Source: a virus. From it: 22,190 bases of DNA. Made by a program: the position numbers and the translations under genes. Under the pieces are notes generated by a model. That model searched no databases. It had not been told where the DNA came from and saw only the letters and a list, made by a program, of their open reading frames with translations. The first letter of the stretch is position 1. Each line of letters begins with the position of its first letter. Of the stretch, positions 16,772-22,190 are shown one piece after another. The DNA lies in IMG/VR virus record IMGVR_UViG_3300035180_002381, positions 1 through 22,190 of that record. One strand, 5' to 3'.

Positions 16772-17257
16772 TTATTGAGATTCATTCAGATAGACATGAT
16801 CACCTACTCGTAGAGGACGGAACGTTATACCTGAAAATTGCATACCATTATATTCAGCTATGTAACGATAACCTGTTACCCTTGATTGAGTAATTGGATA
16901 GCATTGAGTTTGTGCGTATCCTTGATATTCTTGACGATATCCTTGATCACTTGTGATCATTGCCCCTTCGATCGCTCCGGCAGCAGTTGCTAAGTTTCGA
17001 CCGTTTCCCTCACCGAAACGAGATCCGATCACTCCACCGATGATCGCTCCCACGACAGGAGATACACTTGAATTTTGTCGTTGGTAATATTGTGGTTGTT
17101 GTACTTGTTGACAAGATTTTCCAACAACGATCTGTTCAATGATCGGTTGAGTCATGATAACTACAGCTTGTTCAGGAGGTTGATACGTCTGGTAATAACC
17201 ATCAGCAAACACAGGAACTGAGCTAATTAGAAAAATTAGAGCAAGTATATTTTTCAT
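16772..17257 (-). CDS. Secreted glycine-zipper (17-kDa antigen/SlyB-like) protein, 161 aa
   Basis: Residues 1-18 are a Sec signal peptide (MKNILALIFLISSVPVFA, cleavage after VFA). A Gln/Tyr-rich stretch follows (20-62), then a glycine-zipper membrane-type segment at 67-101 (PVVGAIIGGVIGSRFGEG, then AAGAIEGAMI). The C-terminal domain (YRQEYQGYAQTQCYPITQSR, then GYRYIAEYNGMQFSG) ends in ESQ. The protein resembles bacterial outer-membrane-associated 17-kDa surface antigens. Cys49 is not in a lipobox. It should be exported to the periplasm or outer membrane. A phage could use it for envelope remodelling, lysis or superinfection control. It has its own promoter (17290-17318) and a weak Shine-Dalgarno. 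Confidence 0.8.
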   Translation of the reverse strand: MKNILALIFLISSVPVFADGYYQTYQPPEQAVVIMTQPIIEQIVVGKSCQQVQQPQYYQRQNSSVSPVVGAIIGGVIGSRFGEGNGRNLATAAGAIEGAMITSDQGYRQEYQGYAQTQCYPITQSRVTGYRYIAEYNGMQFSGITFRPLRVGDHVYLNESQ

Positions 17258-17289
17258 TTTTCACAATCTTAACGGAAGAAGATATGATC

Positions 17290-17318
17290 ATTATATCATA
17301 TTACTAAATGAAGTAAAC
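17290..17318 (-). promoter_or_regulatory. Sigma70-like early promoter for the glycine-zipper gene
   Basis: -35 TTTACT at 17312-17317, -10 TATAAT at 17290-17295, 16-bp spacer on the minus strand; 33 bases before the gene. Confidence 0.75.
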
Positions 17319-17324
17319 AATTTT

Positions 17325-17363
17325 GAAAATAAAAATGACGATGATCTTTCAACCATCGTCATT
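17325..17363 (-). terminator. Intrinsic terminator after the 170-aa gene
   Basis: ATGACGATG / CATCGTCAT stem (9 bp, loop about 10) flanked by A/T runs; in the minus strand TTTTTATTTT follows. It lies just upstream of the glycine-zipper promoter and probably isolates it. Confidence 0.7.
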
Positions 17364-17453
17364 TTATTACACAGTTTGAACGTTCGTTAAATCATGCTTG
17401 TGATTTGTTTTTAGTGCATGCTGCAGCTTGTCAACTTTGCGTTAACCGGGCAC

Positions 17454-17966
17454 TTAATGAGTTGTAGACTTTACAGCGCCGGAGACGTTTGATGTAACAC
17501 GAATGATGTTACGTAACGCGATTAGCGTACGGCTTGGTGGAACGTTCTTGAACAGAGGAAGCATCGTTTTCAGAGCTCGTTCAATGTGAGGTTCATGTTC
17601 ACGTTCAGCTTTGTCAAAAGCTTCATTGATCAACGTTTCACGCAGTTTAATCCGCGATGTTTTCATCGATTCACGGTAAGCTTGTTTAGCTATTCTGAAC
17701 TGGTCCCGCATGAAAACGTTCACCACTTGCCAACCCTGTTTCTTGATCATTTTCTTTGCTTCACGATCTTCAAGGTTCTTGACGACTTCTTTCCAGGTCA
17801 CTTCATTGACAGGGTTTCCACTGCCGTCAAGGACCATTGTTTTGAGATACTCCTGTCGAATGGGCTTATGTGGAGATTCAGACAAACTCAAAACAACTTG
17901 AGCATGGGTAGAAGTATTTGCAACTTGAGCATGGGTAGAAGCATTTGCAGTAGTATTTGTGTTCAT
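17454..17966 (-). CDS. Hypothetical basic helical protein with N-terminal repeat, 170 aa
   Basis: ATG 17966 follows AAGGA about 8 bases upstream. The N-terminus MNTNTTANASTHAQVANTST then HAQV holds two 9-residue repeats (ASTHAQVAN / TSTHAQV) encoded by tandem 27-bp units. Residues 35-150 are strongly charged and helical (EVVKNLEDREAKKMIKKQGW, YRESMKTSRIKLRETLINEA) with no membrane segment. It may bind nucleic acid. No family recognised. Directly upstream of the terminator. Confidence 0.7.
   Translation of the reverse strand: MNTNTTANASTHAQVANTSTHAQVVLSLSESPHKPIRQEYLKTMVLDGSGNPVNEVTWKEVVKNLEDREAKKMIKKQGWQVVNVFMRDQFRIAKQAYRESMKTSRIKLRETLINEAFDKAEREHEPHIERALKTMLPLFKNVPPSRTLIALRNIIRVTSNVSGAVKSTTH
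17895..17948. repeat. Two tandem 27-bp coding repeats
   Basis: 17895-17921 and 17922-17948 differ at one base. They encode the repeated THAQV segments in the N-terminus of the 170-aa protein, so the copy number can change by whole nine-codon units. Confidence 0.9.
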
Positions 17967-18021
17967 GATATATTCCTTATGAAAGTTATGATATAAGTAC
18001 CTTTAACAACGGTACAATTAT

Positions 18022-18051
18022 AGTATATCACAACTCTAGACCAAAGTAAAC
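18022..18051 (-). promoter_or_regulatory. Sigma70-like early promoter for the 170-aa gene
   Basis: -35 TTTACT at 18045-18050 and -10 TATACT at 18022-18027, 17-bp spacer, on the minus strand. Confidence 0.65.
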
Positions 18052-18100
18052 ACATTTTATCGCTTAAACCTATTTAATTTAAGACAATTTTGTATTTTTA

Positions 18101-19804
18101 TCAGAACACGATCCTTAACTTAAACCAGTCTGGTAGTTTATTCTTCCACTGATCATAAAAATATACAAAGTTTTTGTCAAAAATGTAAGTTATTGACGTA
18201 TCTGATTCATGCCGTGTAGATCTTCCTGAGGCTTGCAAGATGTTAAGCCACATACGATTTGCATACCATTCACTGTCAATCTTTGACTTTATGTTAACTC
18301 TAACGTCACCAAGGTTAGCCCAGGGTAATTTAATGATGACTTGAAATTCTGATAAGTCATCATACAAGTCAACACCTTCCATCATTGAAGGTGACAACAA
18401 AACAGATGAAAACTTTACACCTGTTTGTTCATGAATTGCTAACAGCTCATCATTCTTATAACGTTTAGGGAATCTGTTATTTCCTAGATTTGCATTTTTG
18501 AGTTCATCCATGTCACGACAAAGCAAGCGTTCTTGGCTCTTCTTGTTAACACGCTGAAAGATCTCTTTTTGTAAGTTATACGTGACACAGTGAATTATGC
18601 CACGTTGGTTCTGATGTATATTCAAAATGTCATCAATCAAACCACCGATCTTCTTTACATTTTGTTCAAAACTGTCTTTGCTGAGCTTGATGACAGGCAT
18701 CACGATCACAGGAGACTTTTTAGGGTCAAAGGGTGAATCAGTCTCAATAAAGAAACAGTCAGAATCTTCAATCCCAATCTCTTTACAAAATTGTGATTTT
18801 GTACCTAAGGTGGCAGACAAGAACACGAACTTGTCAGCAAGTTTTCCAAAGTACTCATGAAACAAGAAGTCACCGTAGATCGGAGCTAACTTTAGAACGT
18901 TCTTTTCTGGATCCTTAGACACGATCCATCGTTCAGCAAGCTCTTCTGGATTAGTATGAGTATTAAAAAAAATCTTAAGCGGCTGAATTGCTTTATCAAG
19001 TTGGTAGATCTTAGTGTTTAACTTCTTCACCTTTTCACCTACCTTCTCGGTAAATCCACGAGCCCACTGTTTAGCATCAAGACCTACAAGTTTAGCTTGT
19101 GGGAATTCTTCTTCGAGCTTTGCTGCAAGCTCAGTAGCTTTGTGTATCAAGATACCTTGAATCTCAATTATCTTGAAATAATCTTCTTCAGGCCTACCGG
19201 TGAACTTTATAGCTTGAGTCGCGACTCCGAAGTCAGCATGATATTTCTCAGGGTCAATGTTTGATTCAGCAAATGAAACTAAATGATTCTCAAGATTGTG
19301 AGCTTCATCAATGATCAAGACCTCACGTTTTATCCACGGTGAATCATCATTTGCAAATCCACAGTGAGTGCTATAAAGCATGTACACTGGGTTGGTAATC
19401 ATTGCCTTTGATGCTAGCGCGATCTTCTTCTGAGTATAATAAGCACAAGTTCCTTCATTGATACAAACACGCAGCAAACTAGAATTTGCTGAACATGGCG
19501 CTGAATCTACTGTAAAGTTTGGGTTCAGGTTACAAGTATAGTTTCCTCGGCCCTTTAGGTTGATCAGTTTATCCCATGACTTGATGTACTGATCTTGTAA
19601 TTGAAGATTAGAGGTGAGAACGTAAGCATTTTTACAGCTGTCAGCAATAGCGGTAGCAATGTAAGTCTTACCTACACCAGTAGGGAGACTTAGGGCAAAA
19701 TACTTATAGTCATCCCACTTTTTATGAAGGTTTTCTATTACGTCTAATTGCTGAGGTCTTGCCTTGATGTTATGTTCTTCAAAGAACTTGATAGGATGTT
19801 GCAC
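18101..19804 (-). CDS. DinG-like superfamily 2 helicase, 567 aa
   Basis: The start is GTG 19804 with AGGAG 7 bases upstream. Walker A SLPTGVGKT (39-47), DEAHN Walker B (166-170) and a C-terminal motif VI QASGRSTRH (524-532) define an SF2 DNA helicase of the XPD/DinG type. C91, C104, C114 and C120 lie between motifs Ia and II, where DinG/XPD carry their 4Fe-4S cluster (four Cys present). It would translocate 5'-3' on single-stranded DNA, unwinding D-loops, R-loops or forks. It is not the T4 Dda or UvsW. It stands alone between the nucleotide-metabolism operon and the 170-aa gene. Confidence 0.9.
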   Translation of the reverse strand: MQHPIKFFEEHNIKARPQQLDVIENLHKKWDDYKYFALSLPTGVGKTYIATAIADSCKNAYVLTSNLQLQDQYIKSWDKLINLKGRGNYTCNLNPNFTVDSAPCSANSSLLRVCINEGTCAYYTQKKIALASKAMITNPVYMLYSTHCGFANDDSPWIKREVLIIDEAHNLENHLVSFAESNIDPEKYHADFGVATQAIKFTGRPEEDYFKIIEIQGILIHKATELAAKLEEEFPQAKLVGLDAKQWARGFTEKVGEKVKKLNTKIYQLDKAIQPLKIFFNTHTNPEELAERWIVSKDPEKNVLKLAPIYGDFLFHEYFGKLADKFVFLSATLGTKSQFCKEIGIEDSDCFFIETDSPFDPKKSPVIVMPVIKLSKDSFEQNVKKIGGLIDDILNIHQNQRGIIHCVTYNLQKEIFQRVNKKSQERLLCRDMDELKNANLGNNRFPKRYKNDELLAIHEQTGVKFSSVLLSPSMMEGVDLYDDLSEFQVIIKLPWANLGDVRVNIKSKIDSEWYANRMWLNILQASGRSTRHESDTSITYIFDKNFVYFYDQWKNKLPDWFKLRIVF

Positions 19805-19891
19805 TTATGTCTCCTAGAATGTAGTTCATTATATCATACTTATGTTCTAGAAGAAATTAATCTGGTTTGACGGTAAAAAGAACCTATTTGC

Positions 19892-20197
19892 TTAGATAGA
19901 TTCTTTAGCCCAATCTACTTCAGCATAAACTTTGATCATGTCTTTAAAAGACTTTAAAGTATCTTCGATCTTATCTAAGACTCCCTCATCATACGTGGGA
20001 TCACCGTTATAGATTATCCATTGGATGTTATCTTGAGAGATGCTAATTAACTTTTCTGTCTCATTGATGTCAAAGATCTTACCTTTTTCTAAGAACATGT
20101 CACTAAACATGATTGTGTACTTCTTGGTAGCCACAATCTTGTTTAACCGTTCAAAGTAAGACTTAGCTTTCAACCAGCGCTTTTCATAAATGTTCAT
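19892..20197 (-). CDS. Hypothetical acidic protein, 101 aa
   Basis: Starts within the stop of the dihydrofolate reductase gene (ATGA), so the two are translationally coupled. MNIYEKRWLKAKSYFERLNK is followed by a strand-rich acidic part (YTIMFSDMFLEKGKIFDINE) and a helical C-terminus (VLDKIEDTLKSFKDMIKVYA). No known motif. Its position suggests an early function with nucleotide metabolism genes, but this is only context. Confidence 0.75.
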   Translation of the reverse strand: MNIYEKRWLKAKSYFERLNKIVATKKYTIMFSDMFLEKGKIFDINETEKLISISQDNIQWIIYNGDPTYDEGVLDKIEDTLKSFKDMIKVYAEVDWAKESI

Positions 20198-20790
20198 GTA
20201 TTGAGCTCATAATATGAAGCGTTAATCGAGCCTTCAGTTTCACTCAGTTTTAAAGGATTAAAATTTTTATCTTGATTTGCTAACATCTTTGTGATTCGAT
20301 TCATCGTGTCTTGAGTTAACTTTACATCACAGTTTAGATCTTCTAAAGATGAAATTAGAGTCAAGTGAATCTTTTCAGCAAACTGTAGATATCGATCATA
20401 AATAGAACTTCCACCAGCAATAAAAACATCTTGTTTCTGAGCGAATGCACTAATCTGACGAAGTTCAGTAGTGAGGTCACCTTGAATTAAAGTGATGACG
20501 TTTGCTAGCGATACATGATAATCTTTGCACTGTGCTTCAAGTTCTTTAAAGAGACAAGTGTTTGATGAACGTGAGTTTCCAGCAACAATGATCAGTCTAT
20601 TAGGTAGTACCACGTTTCCAGGTTTAGTATAGTACTTTGCTAAACCTAGATAAGTTTTTACCCCCATCACCAAAACGTTATTTTTAGTGAGCATTGCAAA
20701 TCGTTTTAGATCTCCCTTGTGATGCCAAGGAATCTTGTCTCCTTGTCCGATCCCACCGTCATGAGTGCAAGCTAAAATTGCTTTGATCAT
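20194..20790 (-). CDS. frd: Dihydrofolate reductase (T4 Frd-like), 198 aa
   Basis: MIKAILACTHDGGIGQGDKI then PWHHKGDLKRF (1-31) has the NADPH-binding strand, W22 and the acidic D27 of DHFR. MGVKTYLGL (42-50) and FIAGGSSIYDRYL (123-135) are the other conserved DHFR blocks. The length is close to T4 Frd (193 aa). DHFR reduces dihydrofolate produced by thymidylate synthase to support dTMP synthesis for phage DNA; in T4 it is early. ATG 20790 has GAGG 5 bases upstream and follows the preceding stop by 7 bases. The next gene overlaps its stop. Confidence 0.93.
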   Translation of the reverse strand: MIKAILACTHDGGIGQGDKIPWHHKGDLKRFAMLTKNNVLVMGVKTYLGLAKYYTKPGNVVLPNRLIIVAGNSRSSNTCLFKELEAQCKDYHVSLANVITLIQGDLTTELRQISAFAQKQDVFIAGGSSIYDRYLQFAEKIHLTLISSLEDLNCDVKLTQDTMNRITKMLANQDKNFNPLKLSETEGSINASYYELNT

Positions 20791-20797
20791 CTAAACC

Positions 20798-21004
20798 TCA
20801 ATCTATTTCAATCAATGAAGAATCAATACCAAATTGCAAAAATGAGTCTAATGTACGTTCAGGTGAAAATACGCTAGTACCTCGAATCAATCCACCTGAA
20901 ATGTCATAGATCATGTCCCAGTTTGGATCATTTAATGAGAGTGCTAAAACTTTAGTTCGCTTTTCTAGATTGATTCCGTGTAAGTGAAGTCTAAATGCTG
21001 TCAT
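20798..21004 (-). CDS. Hypothetical protein, 68 aa
   Basis: ATG 21004 overlaps the previous stop as ATGA. The product MTAFRLHLHGINLEKRTKVL, then ALSLNDPNWDMIYDISGGLI, looks like a small mixed alpha/beta protein with no Cys. Not recognised. In the DHFR operon. Confidence 0.7.
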   Translation of the reverse strand: MTAFRLHLHGINLEKRTKVLALSLNDPNWDMIYDISGGLIRGTSVFSPERTLDSFLQFGIDSSLIEID

Positions 21005-21474
21005 GCATATTCCTTAGGGGGTGGTACCATCTCTTCGATGTATCCATTGATCAACAAGATCTGATCATACACATCATATAGAGCTTGCTTGTAAACACGC
21101 TCTTCAGACGCTTCGTTCAGCTTGGATATCAAGAAATCAAGCCTGATCAAATCAGGATGTATTGATTTCTGTTGTTTTGGACGTAGCGTCATGAGAGACT
21201 GTTTCAAGTTCTCAATTTCAGTAGTAAACTTTCCTGCTACAGAGTTTAAGTTTTCAGATTCAAACTTAACACACTCATCAATTAATCTAGTGATTTCTTC
21301 ACCTGTAGCAGCTGGAACTTCAATAAACTCATTTTGAATGAATCTAGAGATCACGATACTACGTAATGCTATACCTGGATTCTGAAAGATTGATTCTTCA
21401 CCTGTAATCAGGCTAAAGAATTTTCCAGTAAATCGTGAAGTTGTTATCAGAAAGTTTACTTCAAATGTGTTCAT
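21001..21474 (-). CDS. Hypothetical helical protein, 157 aa
   Basis: ATG 21474 has AGAGAA about 5 bases upstream. N-terminus MNTFEVNFLITTSRFTGKFF, then long helices (EEITRLIDECVKFESENLNS, DLIRLDFLISKLNEASEERV). Charged and soluble, without visible enzyme motifs. Between the deoxyribonucleotidase and the 68-aa gene. Function unknown. Confidence 0.72.
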   Translation of the reverse strand: MNTFEVNFLITTSRFTGKFFSLITGEESIFQNPGIALRSIVISRFIQNEFIEVPAATGEEITRLIDECVKFESENLNSVAGKFTTEIENLKQSLMTLRPKQQKSIHPDLIRLDFLISKLNEASEERVYKQALYDVYDQILLINGYIEEMVPPPKEYA

Positions 21475-21506
21475 TCATATTCTCTGTGTTTTATTTTAAT
21501 GACCTA

Positions 21507-22001
21507 CTACTGATAGGAATGACGTAGCTCTTCTAAGCGTTCAATTGTTTCCCAAACATTAGAGTGAAAGATTCCGTGACCACCTTTTGATACCCACTCA
21601 TTGATGTTACTATGGTTGTCATCAACAAGTACTTTGTTTGGACCAGAGTATAGCTGTTTTTCACGCTTTGGAAGAACGATCGTTGTCCATTCTTCACCGA
21701 ACTTGTCAGCTACCCAACGGATCTTTTCGTTTTTGGCACCCTGTTTTGCTGGCAACCCAGACAAGAAGGTTGGATTGTACTGTCTTGTGTAAGCCCACAA
21801 GTGTTCAGCATCCTTCATCAAGTCTAACGAATAGAAAAACTCAGGATGAGAATAGATGATCTTCCACATCATTTTCTTTTCAACTTCATGTACACGTTGA
21901 CCTGTGATCTCAAAAAACTTTCCCTCAAAATCAGCAAACACACCGTCAAGGTCAAGAAATAGGTCAAACGGCACAGTATCAATGATTGGAACAGTTCTCA
22001 T
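21507..22001 (-). CDS. 5'(3')-deoxyribonucleotidase-like HAD phosphatase, 164 aa
   Basis: HAD motif I is DLFLDLDGVFADF (13-25; D17 nucleophile, D19). Motif II is the TFLSGLPA strand (78-85; S81), motif III lies near PKREKQLY (111-118), and motif IV is VLVDDNHSNINEW (124-136; D127, D128). This order and the lengths match the small NT5C/PF06941-type deoxyribonucleotidases found in T4-like phages. It would remove phosphate from deoxynucleoside monophosphates and so tune the pool beside dihydrofolate reductase. Start ATG 22001 with GAGAA 7 bases upstream; the leader holds a duplicated promoter. Confidence 0.85.
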   Translation of the reverse strand: MRTVPIIDTVPFDLFLDLDGVFADFEGKFFEITGQRVHEVEKKMMWKIIYSHPEFFYSLDLMKDAEHLWAYTRQYNPTFLSGLPAKQGAKNEKIRWVADKFGEEWTTIVLPKREKQLYSGPNKVLVDDNHSNINEWVSKGGHGIFHSNVWETIERLEELRHSYQ

Positions 22002-22003
22002 CT

Positions 22004-22122
22004 TTATATTCTCAGATGTTTTATCACATTTTTCAAAAAAGTAAACTGTGTTACACTCTACCTTATATTCTCAGATATTTTATCACATTTTTTTAAAAAA
22101 GTAAACTGTGTTACACTCTACC
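22004..22122 (-). promoter_or_regulatory. Tandemly duplicated 60-bp promoter/ribosome-site unit
   Basis: 22004-22062 and 22063-22122 are near-identical. Each holds GTTTACT (-35, 22040-22045 in the left copy), a TGTGATAAAA -10-like box, and the GAGAATATAA ribosome-site sequence. The copy nearest the nucleotidase (22004-22062) precedes its ATG. The farther copy contains the stop codon of the upstream gene. The duplication should give two start sites. Confidence 0.75.
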
Positions 22123-22190
22123 TTCATGCTTTAGTTTGTTCCAAACGTTGATAAGTTCAATCTCAGTATTTTGATCACACCGTATGAACC
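22111..22190 (-). CDS. C-terminal end of an unknown gene (partial)
   Basis: The frame enters from the right edge and ends in TAA at 22111-22113: FIRCDQNTEIELINVWNKLK, then HEGRV. The protein-like helix supports coding. Its last codons lie inside the 60-bp duplication. Confidence 0.5.
   Translation of the reverse strand, partial: FIRCDQNTEIELINVWNKLKHEGRV

Noticed and set aside
1-22190. CRISPR array or transposon
   Set aside because: No regularly spaced repeats with unique spacers and no transposase-like ORF; the repeats present are pairwise duplications.

Overview
This window looks like the early/accessory part of a large lytic T4-like myovirus of a Gram-negative host. The evidence is an adjacent rIIA-rIIB pair, a phage-type dihydrofolate reductase, a deoxynucleotidase, a DinG-like helicase, free-standing GIY-YIG and HNH endonucleases, a tRNA cluster, and T4-style late promoters (TATAAATA). 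The DNA is AT-rich. Host and genus cannot be fixed from the sequence alone. Almost every gene is on the minus strand, so transcription runs from high to low coordinates. The only convincing plus-strand gene is at 2471-2737.

Layout, following transcription (right to left). 22190-19892: a partial gene, a 60-bp tandemly duplicated promoter, a 5'(3')-deoxyribonucleotidase, two unknown proteins, dihydrofolate reductase and an unknown, mostly with ATGA overlaps: a nucleotide-metabolism operon. 19804-15434: DinG-like helicase, an unknown with an N-terminal repeat, a secreted glycine-zipper protein, small unknowns and a bactofilin. 15284-12707: a tight operon of a YpsA-type SLOG protein, an HD phosphohydrolase, a small unknown, an ATP-grasp protein and a small unknown; it may act in nucleotide signalling or counter-defence. 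12620-7974: a two-helix membrane protein, a frameshifted small ORF, rIIA (888 aa), an inserted 74-aa gene with a decayed copy of the rIIA 3' end, then rIIB and a terminator. 7882-6750: HNH endonuclease and two small coupled genes.

6570-640 is a tRNA region: Ser(GCT), a degenerate tRNA reading GTA, Tyr(GTA), Leu(TAG), a tRNA-like remnant, Ser(TGA), Trp(CCA) and Leu(TAA), mixed with small genes and two GIY-YIG homing endonucleases. Two long-stem noncoding elements (6340-6527 and 5264-5457) each start just downstream of a strong sigma70-like promoter. The far left (2343-1) holds a duplicated beta-helix gene, small unknowns and the start of a phosphoribosyltransferase-like gene.

The most striking finding lies just upstream of the first tRNA. 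A 29-codon ORF (6256-6167) contains the run SYLSSLSYLSSYLW. These 14 consecutive codons specify only Ser, Tyr, Leu and Trp, exactly the amino acids of the six intact tRNAs downstream, and the cognate codon of each of those tRNAs occurs. The ORF is followed by mutually exclusive antiterminator and terminator helices. This is the layout of an amino-acid-operon attenuator, here apparently controlling tRNA genes. A second notable case is the GIY-YIG gene at 3501, whose Shine-Dalgarno sequence is buried in a hairpin overlapping a late promoter, the design known for T4 I-TevI.
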